From Tretioscincus oriximinensis (Eukaryota > Chordata > Lepidosauria > Squamata > Gymnophthalmidae): a DNA stretch of 64,000 nt. The translations under genes and the position numbers were made by a program. The notes beneath the pieces are model-generated. The model ran no database searches, was not told where the DNA came from, and worked only from the letters and a program-made list of their open reading frames with translations. Positions 12,201-21,284 of the stretch are shown in pieces. The first letter of the stretch is position 1. Each line of letters begins with the position of its first letter. The stretch spans positions 1-64,000 of the forward strand of contig JAJVDF010000859.1 in NCBI GenBank assembly GCA_022410635.1, read 5' to 3'.

Positions 12201-15200
12201 TTGACTCTGGAATTGGGGAGAGCATGACGCACACAATGACGAGCGAGAGACTGCACACGCCTTCAAAATCGTTCTCTCCTGCGTTCCATAACTTGATAGA
12301 ACTCTGTCTGCAGCAGGACCCAGAGAAAAGGTAATAATGTGCTTCCCCCAACCACGATTTTGTGTCTCCAGTACAAAAGGGCTGCCGGGTACATTATTAG
12401 TTGATTAATTGGCAGCATTATAGTACTTTTCAAGCTACAAGCTACTTTGGTGGTCATTTGCTCTTGAAAGAAACAACGAAGAAGAACTGTCAAAATAGAC
12501 TTTTGCTTGGTCATTCCCAGAGGCAACTGATTAACTAATGTGTGAGGCAAGATGCTGGGTAGGTGGAATAGATGGATCTGCTATCTGGGTCCACAGGAAT
12601 CCAGCAGTTTCCCTGAAGCGATATCCTTCCAGAAAATAAATAAATAATTCAAACCTGTACCATATAACTGGTTTCATTTCTGCAAACGAGCTGGGATGCT
12701 TGTACCAAGATAACTGCTTAATCTAACAAAGCTCCTCTTATATTCGTATGTTAATCAAAGACAGATGGTGGCGGGAGGAGGCAGGTCCTCCTAGCGTGGG
12801 TTTGGCTGGAGCCTGGCAATGTGGCTTGGCAAGCAGTGGCTGAGCAGAGGTAGGTCCCCCCCAGCGTGTCTTCAGCCACTGCTTGAGGAGGCAGGTCCCG
12901 CAGCAAACTAAACCTCCTGCCTCTGCCCTGCTGTCACTCACTCATGGCCATGGATGGATAACATGGCAGTGGCAGCGCCACCGTGAGTGGGTAACATCAG
13001 AGCGGGAGATTTCATTTGTTGGAAAAACGAGTTGCCCTACAGGGCCAATTGCAACAATGCTTCTTATTATGGATTTAACAACATGTGAATCTATAACAGT
13101 TCCAAAAGTGGGTATGTAGGGCTATGGCTTCCTTTTAGAATTAGCAAATATATTTATTTACCATGGAAATACAAGAAAAATAAAAGATCTATTGTATTCA
13201 GCATCTATATCAATTTAATAACCTATGTTGCTTTGGACCCTGAATATAATGCACTTGTTTTGGCATCATCTGTTTATCTCCAAAGGAAGATATAGAAACG
13301 CTATGTGGAGAGGAAAGGTGCTAAATCAGCGGTTCTCAACCTGTGGGTCGCGACCCCAGCGGGGGTCAAACGACCAAAACACAGGGGTCACCTAAAGCCT
13401 TGTTTCCGATGCTATGCCATGATATGCCATGGAGTAGCCACCAAAATTGGGGTCACCGCAACATGGGGAAGTGTATTGTGGGGTCACAGCATTAGAAGGG
13501 TTGAGAACCACTGTGCTTAATCTTCATACTCCTAGTCTCTGAGACTGACTTTGTCCAGTCTAATTACTTCAGCCATTCTGAAATAAAAGTCTACTACAGT
13601 TGAAGGACTGAAAATAGAAAGATGCTTCCGTGTTGACANCGACAGAAAGACTGTCTATACACCGCCTACAGGGCGTGGCTTTTGTTGCTTCAGCCAATCA
13701 GATCAACCCACAGTTAGAGGCATGACCGGCCTCCTAGATCCTGAGAATGTACATTATTTTGTAGCACCGGTGCTATTTTGATGACAGTTAGTGTGCTAGA
13801 CATGTAACAGGTTTGTTATCAATGAAAAGCTTTTATTTAGTTTTTCTTTCAATCTATTGATCTGTTTAATTGCCAGAAAAACTAAATAATGAGCAGACTT
13901 CTCCTGCTGAGGATAAACTTGTTTTCTGATTATTTTTTCTCTCTCCTGGAATCCAGGCCATCTGCAAGAGGTCTCTTGTCTCATGCTTTTTTCAGACAGG
14001 TGAGCTTGTTACATATTTAGTAAGTGCTTCAGGCAAATTAAAATACGAAATTAGAAAGATCCAAATAGCCTAAACTAGCACCTAATTTTACTATAGCCCT
14101 ATCTATGAATTAAAACTTAGTAAGAAAAGTCCCATGGTAGGGCCATCTTTATCAGAAGGGACGGGCATCTATGAACGGGCCTTTTCTGTGGTATCCCCTT
14201 GGCTGTGGAATGGTCTTTCTTTTAAGAACATAAGAACATAAGAAGAGCCATNCTGGATCAGGCCACAGCCCATCGAGTCCAGCATTCTGTGTCACACAAA
14301 GGCCCACCAGATGCACCTGGGCAGTCCTGTTCGTGACTCCCTGCAAATGCATTTTTCAAAAGTCCTGCCTGTTGCTCCATCCCGGAGGCTACATCCAGAC
14401 AACTATCTTAGAGGTATCATGCACCATCCCGGCATATATTTAGAAAGCATTTCTCTTCCTCGTCTGGTTTTTAAACTGTTTTGTCTTTATGTATGAATTC
14501 TCAAGGCCTGGGACAAGGTATAAGGGTCCATCCACACTTAACTTTTAATCCAGCTTCAGTCTCCAAAGTGAGACAACACATTAGCAAAAACAGTAGTTGT
14601 TTTATTTCCACATTAACTAATCCAAAATTGGATTTTCTGAGTTAAGTGATGCCAAAACAAAACAGCTTGTCACACTGCTAATGTGTTAAAAGTAGACTGA
14701 AGCTGAATAAAATTATAGGTGCAGATTTCTAAACGAGAGAGGGAGGATTCATCTGTCCGACTCTTATCTGGCAGTGTCCCAGTTAGTATTTTTTCACCCA
14801 GAGGGTCATCGGCCTGTGGAATTTACTTCCTGAAGAGGTAGTGGTAGCTAACAGCTTGGATAGTTTCAAGACAGGACTAGACAGGTTTATGGACACCAGG
14901 GGTATAAATGGATACTAAGATAGTTGTCTGGATGTAGCCTCCGGGATGGAGCAACAGGCAGGACTCTTGAAATACCATTTGCAGGGAGTCATGGACAGGA
15001 GCATATTTTGCTTTCCTCAGTTCGGACTGCCCAGGTGCATCTGTTGGGCCTCTGTGTGACACAGAATGTTGGACTTGATGGGCTGTGGCCTGATCCAGTA
15101 TGGCTCTTCTTATGTTCTTATGTTCTTATGTTCGTGAAGTTAGCTGAGTAACTTTGAGCTAATCCCAGTTCTTTGGCGCTCTCTCAGCCCCACCTACTTC

Positions 15201-15762
15201 ACAAGATGTCTGTTATGAAGAGAACAGAAAGTTACGTAAATCACTTTGATTCCTTTCAGTTTTAGAAAATTGGGGTATTAAAAAAAACATTTCTTCTTCT
15301 TTGTGGAAATGACATTCTTTCTCAAAACGGTAACATCCTTGGGGAGGTGATGTGGTACATTATACGTTCCTTACTAACAACCTCTTAGTGACAGGCATTG
15401 TTAGATAGCAGGGCTGGAACATCCACATACCCAGTTGGCACTTTCCAACCTATAATTTGTCATTCAACACTATTTGTATCCTATGTTAGCTTTTCTTTTG
15501 AATTGATGCTATATATCCCTGACGGCTATTGTCCATTAGGCCAAGGAAAGGTTATGGAGCCTTTAGTTGAAGGATTCTTTGTTGAAGTCACTATTTCCTC
15601 CCCTTTCAGGCCAAAGAACAAACCAAGGCTTCTTTGCTTTCACTGTTGCCTTCTGCCATCCAACACACCCAACCAGCGGGGCCAGTAGCCTGTTCAGCAG
15701 CCACCTGGAACACGTCTGGATGCATTTTGCCAAATGAGAGGGAGACATCTTGGGACTTTTAG
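3122..15762 (+). CDS. STRADB: STRADB, STE20-related pseudokinase beta, 3' eight coding exons (5' end outside window)
   Basis: Join 3122-3243, 4025-4133, 5927-6050, 8787-8958, 10764-10868, 12104-12330, 13957-13999, 15610-15762 (1055 nt, about 350 codons plus stop). All introns are GT-AG and all phases match, giving one open frame. Known role: STRAD pseudokinases bind LKB1/STK11 and MO25 (CAB39), activate LKB1 allosterically and hold it in the cytosol. Seen here: a degraded glycine loop ([10 protein letters not shown]), the beta-3 lysine in [11 protein letters not shown] in place of HRD ([13 protein letters not shown]), LSGL in place of DFG, the conserved [10 protein letters not shown] segment, and a C-terminal WDF. 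These are pseudokinase hallmarks and match human STRADB much better than STRADA. The human protein is about 418 residues, so roughly 65 N-terminal residues are missing upstream. The only ambiguous base in the coding part (10865) falls in ACN, which is threonine whatever the base. C2CD6 lies tail to tail downstream, as in human 2q33. Confidence 0.93.
3545..3715 (+). repeat. Purine-rich tract in STRADB intron
   Basis: Nearly uninterrupted A/G over about 170 bases (GGAAGGAAAAGAAGAAG, GGGAGGGAGGGAG). The open frames on the opposite strand are by-products of this composition. Confidence 0.7.
4025..4133 (+). CDS. STRADB: STRADB exon: alpha-C to hinge
   Basis: Acceptor TTCTAG ends at 4024 and the donor is GTAAGT. 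It encodes [18 protein letters not shown], then [13 protein letters not shown] and one extra base (phase 1). It matches the human segment FFRHPNITTYW...GSWLWVISPFMAY. Confidence 0.93.
4452..4738 (+). mobile_element. CR1-like LINE 3' fragment
   Basis: Same 3' end as the copy at 1-250, starting in GTAGCCAACAGCTTGGATAG and ending in repeated CTTATGTTCT. It is followed directly by another repeat at 4744. Confidence 0.75.
4744..4905 (+). repeat. Dispersed repeat with GTAGACACGTCTACTTCTTC core
   Basis: AGAAATAGCCGTGTTAGTC leads to a core containing the palindrome GTAGACACGTCTAC. Related copies: 19048-19180, 47930-48032, 56565-56680, 59829-59945 and 63821-63917, in both orientations. Family not named. 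Confidence 0.65.
4906..5926. other. STRADB intron remainder
   Basis: AT-rich, with a SINE tail at 5728-5805 (GGCTGCCCTGAGACC, GGTATAAATATAAATAAAC). Nothing else recognised. Confidence 0.5.
5927..6050 (+). CDS. STRADB: STRADB exon: catalytic-loop region, first half
   Basis: Acceptor TTCTAG ends at 5926 and the donor GTACTG follows 6050. The residues run [19 protein letters not shown], then [21 protein letters not shown], ending in the first two bases of an Arg codon (phase 2). This is the alpha-E helix leading into the degraded HRD motif. Confidence 0.93.
6237..6582 (+). mobile_element. SINE (family B) with CTT/CTC microsatellite tail
   Basis: Head AGTGGTGCAGAGGATAAGAG, body GGTGGGGAAGCTAGAATGGG, then GTGAGAAGGGTGGAGTATG and a (CTT/CTC)n tail. 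Other copies: 19742-19995 (minus), 21925-22235, 29305-29565 and 31362-31570 (minus). Confidence 0.65.
6583..7531. other. STRADB intron, nothing recognised
   Basis: No exon or classifiable repeat seen. The short open frames here have no family resemblance. Confidence 0.45.
7532..7725. mobile_element. Palindromic hAT-type MITE, copy 1
   Basis: Starts TAGGCTGACCAGATGACCCC and ends with its near reverse complement (AATCTAGTCAGTCTA). The whole element folds back on itself. Flanks GCAGATG / GCAGTTG resemble a decayed target duplication. Confidence 0.65.
8343..8529. mobile_element. Palindromic hAT-type MITE, copy 2, with 8-bp target duplication
   Basis: TAGGCTGACCAGATGACCCC at one end and GGGGTCATCTGGTCAGGCTA at the other, with arms of about 80 nt. 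Flanked by perfect CCATAGGG direct repeats (8335-8342, 8530-8537), the length expected for hAT transposases. Confidence 0.82.
8787..8958 (+). CDS. STRADB: STRADB exon: degenerate HRD/DFG region
   Basis: Acceptor TTTCAG ends at 8786 and the donor GTCAGT follows 8958. It completes Arg, then reads [20 protein letters not shown] and, further on, [20 protein letters not shown]. No catalytic Asp follows HR, and LSGL sits where DFG would be, so phosphotransfer is not expected. Confidence 0.94.
8959..9565. other. STRADB intron, nothing recognised
   Basis: No exon or repeat identified; AT-rich in the first part. Confidence 0.4.
9566..10275 (+). mobile_element. Older CR1-like LINE fragment split by an L2-like LINE
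   Basis: CR1-like sequence at 9566-9705 (TATTTTTTCACCCAGAGGAT, ATAAGGTCATGGAAGCCAAG) resumes at about 10072 (GATGGAGTAACAAGCAAGAT to ATTCAGCAGGGCTTCTC). It is more diverged from the family than the other copies. Confidence 0.65.
9706..10070 (-). mobile_element. L2-like LINE 3' end, minus strand
   Basis: Minus-strand translation includes [13 protein letters not shown], close to the [13 protein letters not shown] motif at the end of L2/CR1-group ORF2, followed by a 3' UTR with CTCTGAGACCTATGGGTATA. It is inserted in the CR1-like copy around it. Confidence 0.6.
10764..10868 (+). CDS. STRADB: STRADB exon: alpha-F region
   Basis: Acceptor CCATAG ends at 10763 and the donor GTAATC follows 10868. 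It has exactly 35 codons, [20 protein letters not shown] through [19 protein letters not shown] is the kinase subdomain IX motif with its conserved Asp. An N at 10865 is silent. Confidence 0.94.
10990..11264 (+). mobile_element. CR1-like LINE 3' fragment
   Basis: AACAGCTTGGATAGTTTCAA through GTTCTTATGTTCTTATT. It runs straight into the tandem array that follows. Confidence 0.75.
11265..11743 (+). repeat. Tandem array of CR1-like tails, interrupted by gap
   Basis: A unit of about 110 bp (CCTTCTGCTTGAGACTGCCC ... TGGGCTGTGGCCTGATCCAG ... TTCTTATGTTCTTATT) recurs before and after the 253-N gap (11304-11556). The gap edges fall inside matching units, so the gap is probably a collapsed array. Confidence 0.7.
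11304..11556. other. Assembly gap (253 N)
   Basis: Continuous N run. Open frames reported across it are meaningless. Confidence 0.99.
11744..12103. other. STRADB intron, nothing recognised
   Basis: No exon or repeat identified. Confidence 0.4.
12104..12330 (+). CDS. STRADB: STRADB exon: C-lobe insert with [10 protein letters not shown]
   Basis: Acceptor ends at 12103 and the donor GTAATA follows 12330. It encodes [14 protein letters not shown], a basic/serine linker with [10 protein letters not shown], then [20 protein letters not shown] and QQDPEK plus two bases. The linker lacks a few residues present in human STRADB (after GIGES). Confidence 0.93.
12331..13326. other. STRADB intron
   Basis: Includes a GC-richer stretch at 12745-13045 with internally repeated GAGGAGGCAGGTCC and GCAGTGGC segments; family unknown. 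No exon. Confidence 0.4.
13327..13513 (+). mobile_element. SPIN-like hAT MITE with 8-bp target duplication
   Basis: Begins CAGCGGTTCTCAACCTGTGG, continues GTCGCGACCCC, and ends GGGTTGAGAACCACTG, the ends known for SPIN-type hAT-Charlie elements. Flanks TGCTAAAT (13319-13326) and TGCTTAAT (13514-13521) are an 8-bp duplication with one change. Confidence 0.82.
13514..13956. other. STRADB intron, nothing recognised
   Basis: No repeat or exon seen. A small GC-rich portion at 13660-13735. Confidence 0.4.
13957..13999 (+). CDS. STRADB: STRADB 43-nt exon
   Basis: Short exon between ATCCAG and GTGAGC. One base completes Arg of PEKR, then [14 protein letters not shown] follows, matching human PSASSLLSHVFFKQ. 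Phase 1 in, phase 0 out. Confidence 0.92.
14223..14411 (-). mobile_element. CR1-like LINE 3' fragment, antisense
   Basis: Starts with AAGAACATAAGAACATAAGA (reverse of the terminal repeat) and runs to CATCCAGACAACTATCTTA. An internal piece of the usual copy is missing near GCAATTTTTC. Confidence 0.7.
14531..14716. mobile_element. Short inverted-repeat element (TTTTAATCCAG family), copy 1
   Basis: CTTTTAATCCAGCTTCAGTC near the left end and GACTGAAGCTGAATAAAA near the right. Related copy at 60393-60580; partial copy at 61060-61200. Confidence 0.55.
14788..15133 (+). mobile_element. CR1-like LINE 3' fragment (longest copy)
   Basis: Extends further upstream than the others (TTTTTTCACCCAGAGGGTCA, ATCGGCCTGTGGAATTTAC) and ends in triple CTTATGTT. 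A truncated SINE tail follows at 15150-15255. Confidence 0.75.
15150..15255 (+). mobile_element. tRNA-derived SINE fragment (family A)
   Basis: AGTTCTTTGGCGCTCTCTCA and CCCCACCTACTTCACAAG match the middle of the full SINE at 50123-50365. Confidence 0.55.
15610..15762 (+). CDS. STRADB: STRADB last coding exon, ends WDF
   Basis: Acceptor CTTTCAG ends at 15609 and the TAG stop is 15760-15762. It encodes [18 protein letters not shown] and ends NERETSWDF. The mammalian STRAD C-terminus is WEF, which docks on MO25; Glu to Asp here is conservative. Confidence 0.92.
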   Translation, partial: AKEQTKASLLSLLPSAIQHTQPAGPVACSAATWNTSGCILPNERETSWDF

Positions 15763-17380
15763 AGACCCCCAACGCCANACTTCTTGACACCGTCCTCTGA
15801 GGGGGGGAAACAACCCTGTGATTTCCTTGCTGCTTTTTCTGATTTCTTCATGATCGAAGTACAAATTGGTTGTATACTTGAAGACGTTACACTTTTGTGC
15901 TAAAGAATCTGTTTAATGATGAAGTCTTCAAATATGGTACTATTAGGATTAGTAATATGCCAAATTGCCCATAAATGTGCACCTGCTCAGGCACCTCTTG
16001 TTCTATTGTAATGGGCCATATCGTCTGAGCTAGAGTGGATACCAAAGTGTTAAATCTAAAATATGGCTCCCAAATGCCTGTGTATTTCCTTTACTTCATT
16101 AGCTTTTCCTATTTTCAAAAACTGAGAGCATGCAGATTATTATGAGTCTTGAGGGATGTTCTATGTGATGTCCAAGTCAGCCATCCCTGTGGGGGGTGCC
16201 AGGATGGGTTACAAGCTGCACTGACCTGATGCTGTCTGTAGGTGGCACCAGCCAAACATTTTAAAACTGCCCATTTGGCTCCANTATTTCCAATAATTTA
16301 TTGCAGAAACTCTATGCATGTAGAACTAAGGATTGCTCTCCAGATTTTTGCTCTTCTTTTGCTCAATGCNGCCATTTTGATGTCATTTCCAGTATTTACT
16401 TCTGGGCAACAGTGTCCAGCATGATGTCATTTCCTGTCGCGCACAGGAAGTGATGTCACTTTTGACATCATTTCCTGTCATGCACAGGAAGCGATGCTTT
16501 TTTAAAAATCTCACATGTGTGAGATTANTGGGGGGGGGGGCTGCTCGAGGTTTTCAGGCTCCTTCACGATATTTCCCTTCAAGGGAGTTCCCAAGACTTC
16601 CTGTATTAGGAGCAGCCTAAGGTTTGCCCTAGATCTCTTGGAGATCTCAGGTGGCTTTCAGTGGTATTTCCGTTGCTGCCCCAGGGTACACAAGTTATAG
16701 CTACAATCCTTTAAAACATGGAGTCTTATTGCAATGATGAATCTTATTTTCAACAATTTTGACAGTGGAGCGAAACATTCAGGGTTCATACCTACCTAGC
16801 AGTGCCTCAAGGCGGAATTTGAAGGAACAATGTGAAGATCGGCACTGCCATGGCCATGGCAAAGAGTAAGGGAATGAAACCATGAATATAAAGACTGTGA
16901 AAATACTTGACTTAGAGCTTTACTGCTACAAACACTATTCAAAAAGGCAAGCTATGAAGGGGGTCAGGATCTCGGCATCTTAGCCTTTTTAATAAACCTT
17001 TTTTGGGGAAGGAAAAGACAGCCAAGTGGCAAACCGTAAGAACTAATAAGGACATTTAGAAGAAACAGATTCGTTTCTGTTCCTGATACTCAAGCACTGT
17101 GAATGAACAAATGAATAACCACGACCTTAACCAAAAGTTTTTGCTCGTATACAACATCTACTTTTGGGAAGAGGATTAATAATTCTGAGATTTGCTATTA
17201 TTTTTATTAATGTACTTTCTATTTGATTGCATAGAAAATATTTTTAATGTGTGTAACCTCAGAGTGTAATTATCACATTTTTCTTTGACTAGGAAAACTA
17301 CTGGAGTAAAATGATATGTTATCAGCCTCTTGCCAACTCAGTTCTGACAAGTATAACTGGAATAAAATATACTGGTTCTT
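15763..17380 (+). other. STRADB: STRADB 3' UTR (extent inferred)
   Basis: Non-coding sequence after the stop. AATAAA occurs at 16991-16996 and 17361-17366 on the plus strand; the second, just before a hAT element at 17434, is the likelier end. It holds a stretch of TGATGTCACTTCCTG-like units at about 16375-16500. The 3' end is not otherwise marked. Confidence 0.5.
17361..17366 (+). terminator. STRADB: Candidate STRADB poly(A) signal
   Basis: A canonical AATAAA about 1.6 kb after the stop. An alternative AATAAA lies at 16991-16996. Neither can be confirmed without transcript data. Confidence 0.4.
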
Positions 17381-17433
17381 AAAAGATTTTAGCATTATGT
17401 CTCTTCCTCTAGTGGCATTTTTAATCCATGATA

Positions 17434-17832
17434 TAGGCTGATCAGATGACCCCTTTTGGGGGGAAAACACGGTTTGGGGCTGTTTACCCCGCCCTCCCGG
17501 GGATGGGGGGAATTCCGTTTTTTGCTGAAGAAATTTTTTTTGAGTTTTTTTAATTAAAAAATCCACTGCACCATCACTAGGGGGGCTCTGGCAACTGGGG
17601 GCAGCCCCTGAAGGCACCCTCCCATCAGTAAAAAAAATAAAAAATGCAAGTTTCTCACACACTTCACAGATTTCTCGGACACTCCAGAAAATTCTCAAGT
17701 GCTTCATGGATTTCTCAAATGGGGATTTCGGAGGGCTATGCATGTTGGTGAGTGAGTGCGTATTCACAAATATGAATACTAGCATGAATATTAATTGCCC
17801 CAGTTTGGACCTCAGAAAATCAGGTCANTCTA
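17434..17832 (+). mobile_element. hAT-type element, 399 bp, with perfect 8-bp target duplication
   Basis: TAGGCTGATCAGATGACCCC at the left, CAGAAAATCAGGTCANTCTA at the right, flanked by CCATGATA on both sides (17426-17433, 17833-17840). Related elements: 46456-46835 and about 20380-20844. It lies just past the STRADB poly(A) candidate. Confidence 0.8.
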
Positions 17833-17840
17833 CCATGATA

Positions 17841-19047
17841 CTACATAGGTGGCAAAACTGGGCTGTTTTTCCTTCCAGGAAGAGGTGGGACCTGTGCTGC
17901 CTCAGACTAGCGTGGGCCTCTTCTTCCTAGAACAGAATGAGGCCTGCTGGGAAAGGATTTTTCCACTGCGATTAGAAACGTGAATATTAAATGTCCAAAA
18001 ACTCAAATCAAGTATGAGTTAACATGCCGTGTTAAGAATACCAAAAAATGAAGTAATGGGGGAATGCGTTCTGAGAACCAAAAAAAGAAGAAAAGTGGCT
18101 CTCCTGTTATGCAAATAAAGTCTCAAGAAACAACACTCCAGGCAAATGTTGAAATGTTGGCCAAATAATAGCTGACACCAGCCTGGCTGCAATTCTAAAT
18201 AGGATAGGACCTCAAAAACTGAGCCTGCATTAGCATTGCCCCTTAATGTGCGAACGAATGTGAAGACAAAATCCCCAGTTCTGATTGTGTTACCATAAAG
18301 ACGGTGTCCGAGGTGCTCCCGCCTCGGTCAATGTACACACCAGTTTTCTGTGTATTNCTTGGTGAAATCCCATTGTCGCTGCACCACTTTGTTATTCGGG
18401 TTACGTGTACTCTGACAACGCAGATCCCCGTAGCTTCGCTCATGTATGCGGGGGGTCCCGTCTCAGCCTCGCACTGGGACACGACGTTAGGGGAGACTCA
18501 GCCTATTAGGGAAAGGGGCGTTCCTAGGCAGGACATTTTGGGCCAGTTCACCCTGACCCTCGAGGGAGGTGGACGAGTTCCAGCCTCAATTAGGCAGGGG
18601 AAGGAAGGGGGTGGTGAAAGAGCAACAACCCTGATCACTAAGCACCAAACANAAGTGATTTTGCCAAAACCACACAGCTCTACCTCTCCATCCCCTGGAT
18701 CCATTGCTTTTGTTTTTACTAGTAGCTGCCCTGAGACATTCAAAACGGTACGGGGGAGGGAGGGATGCTGCAAAGAGCCGAACACACGAGCGAGAGGGCG
18801 GGGCTGGGGGCTCTTTTGTTTGCATTCCCTCCTGGCTCAGATGCTTGCACTCCCCCCCTCCTTTGGTGGAAAAACAGGTCCTTCAGGCTACTTCAGCTTC
18901 GGTGGAACAGATTCATTGAGCACTCGCAACTGTGCAATGGGGGCGCTAATGTGGGTTGGATGCTCAAGTAAAATTGGCTGCATTTTAAGCCCTCACTTCG
19001 CTTTCCGTTTGGAACTATTAATTCCGTTTTCCATCCCATTTTAAAGG
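17841..19047. other. Intergenic, partly GC-rich, unclassified
   Basis: Between the two convergent genes. 18290-19030 is GC-richer than its surroundings and holds a 246-codon plus frame with no recognisable family, strong Pro/Gly bias and N bases. No splice pattern or homology supports a gene. Confidence 0.5.
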
Positions 19048-19180
19048 TCTAACTCAGAGAAATAGCCGTGTTAGTCTTAGTAGAAAGTCCAGCAGGGGGC
19101 TTGTAGCACTTGGAGATTAACAGGAGAAAGGTAAATGGCATGAGTTTTTGTAGACACGTCTACTTCTTCAGATATAAGTG
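19048..19180 (+). repeat. Dispersed GTAGACACGTCTACTTCTTC repeat
   Basis: Same family as 4744-4905: AGAAATAGCCGTGTTAGTCT, then GTAGACACGTCTACTTCTTC. Confidence 0.65.
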
Positions 19181-19707
19181 GACCAATGCTTGGAACAGGC
19201 TTATAGGAAACAGAGTGTAGGAGATGACAAAGGACATGTAAATGTGGTAGGGAGATTAATAATTCCAAAGGACATGGAAAGGACACTACATTTACAACCC
19301 ACATAGATGTTTGGACTATTTCCCAGTCCAAGGGCGATTAAGTCCCCCTCATCATAAGAGGCCGAGGAATTCCAAGAGATAACCCAGATCTTAAATATTT
19401 GACAGCAGACAATTTATCACAAACTACTTTAATTCTTTTACATCAGCTATATCCTTTCTCAAAGATGCTCCGGTTGCCACACTAATAGCACATCTATAGG
19501 ACAAGCACCCACAGATGTTCCAGCAGTTTCTCTCCTTGGTAAGTATCAACTTCTCAGCCTTGAAGTCTCCAAATGCTAGAATCCTCTTGTCGTCCTCTGC
19601 TTGTGATGTTAGAATATTAAGGGCAGACAAAGAAAAGTTGTTCTTTGCACAAGCAGTGTAAAGCTTTCATTTTGTCAAAGGAGAATTTAGACAAGTTCAT
19701 CTTAAGG

Positions 19708-19995
19708 TTATAGTAGTAGTAGTAGTTGTAGTAGTAGAAGAAGAAAAATAAGAAGAATCTGGTTTTTTTACCCTGCCTTTCCCACTCGAAGGAACTCTGA
19801 GCAGCTTACAAGGTTAATTTCCGCCCGAAGGCAAAAATTCTACCCCACGAGGTTAACGGTGGTACTAATTTATCTAATTGAAATGTAGATTGCAAATCTA
19901 CTTTCTTTTGAATATCTCAGTTGGCTAGAGCTGAAGACCAGTGGGTGCTCACCCCTCTCCATATCTGATACAGGGCCTCAAAACCAGATCTCTCA
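19708..19995 (-). mobile_element. SINE (family B), antisense, with GTA/GAA microsatellite
   Basis: (GTA)n and (GAA)n at 19708-19758 are the tail. The body is reversed: CGAAGGAACTCTGAGCAGCT, CTCCATATCTGATACAGGG. Confidence 0.6.
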
Positions 19996-20379
19996 GTTGA
20001 CAGACTGGTTCTTAACAATTCCACCATTCGAGCCTTCACTATATTCAGAATGTAAAATATAAATCCATTTACAAAATGAATGATATGTAAACTAAAAATT
20101 ATAGTTTACATATAAAAGATAGATATTGTCAAAAAAGGGATGTGATGAATCCACTGCTCCACCAATAAAGGGGCATATCTTGCAAGGTCTTTCCGTAGAA
20201 CCAAAACATAGATATGCACCTTTGACCCAGATAGACATGTCCAATCACCCCTTATCTGCAATGGAGCTGGAAGCAAAAGGTAGACAACAGAAAGACCATT
20301 GTGTGAACTCATAAAATCTCTCCTTCATACAGGATAGGACTCAATGGTTACTAGTCATGATGACTATATGGTAATTAGG

Positions 20380-20844
20380 CATCCCCCCCGTCCTGAGCCT
20401 TATTTGGGTTATGGTCTTGGGGGGCACCTGTTTGGGGGGTATCTACCCTGCCCTCCTGGGGGGGGGGCATTTCCCTGTTTTCTGATGAGGGAAAAACTGC
20501 ACAACCAATAGGGGGCTCTGGCAACCGGGACCAGCTCAGTAAAAAATAAAATAAAATACAATTCTTTTGCACACTTCAAAAAACTCTCAAGCACTTTGAG
20601 GGTTTCTTGGGTGCGGATTTTAAAATGTTAAAAATACCCCACAGTAAAAAATAATTTTTTTTCAAATTTCTCACACACTTTGAAAAATTATCATGTGCTT
20701 CTAAAAATTCTCACATGCTTCATGGATTTCTCAGGCGGGGATTTCAGAAGGGTATGCATGTTGGTGGATGATTTGCATATTCATGAATATGCAAATTAAC
20801 ATATTATTTACGCAGTTTGGGCCTCAGAAAATCTGATCAGTCTA
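20380..20844 (+). mobile_element. hAT-type element related to 17434-17832, left end decayed
   Basis: Right end CAGAAAATCTGATCAGTCTA and internal CATATTCATGAATATGCAAA-type sequence match the family. The left terminal repeat is not clear. Confidence 0.55.
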
Positions 20845-21079
20845 GTCTCAGGACGGAGCTTGGCCATCAATATACCAGTATATACTATGGCAGGCCCTAC
20901 TTTGGGCCTGCCAAAGTCTACACTAGCATGTAGTTGGCAGGCTCCTATTCTAAAACATAAGCCAGAATAAGGTACAATGGGTACAGGACCTTATCTGGTT
21001 TTAGGTATGGAGCTTCTTTTTATATATCTGCTGCCAGGGGACCAGAAACGAGGCCAGTTCTTATGTGGTCTCCATTACA

Positions 21080-21085
21080 TTTATT
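21080..21085 (-). terminator. C2CD6: C2CD6 poly(A) signal
   Basis: AATAAA on the minus strand (TTTATT on plus), about 200 nt after the C2CD6 stop, giving a short 3' UTR of roughly 21284-21060. Confidence 0.65.
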
Positions 21086-21284
21086 CTCAAGTCACCATAG
21101 ATGATACCAAGCCAGATAAATCCAGGGACTGAATTAACACAAAGCCACACTGTGGGTTTCAAAGTCAATCCGAAACGTCGCCTTCCCCTGCCTGTCTGCC
21201 CAAAAGATGGACTTTCAAGGAAGGTTTCATTTTTCCTTACAGCACCCACAGAAGCCCACCCACAACCGGTTGAGGCACTGGTGG

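Noticed and set aside
18304..19044. 246-codon plus-strand open frame between the genes
   Set aside because: Two N bases, Pro/Gly-biased composition, no recognisable domain, no splice or promoter context, and overlapping frames on the other strand. Treated as chance in GC-rich DNA.
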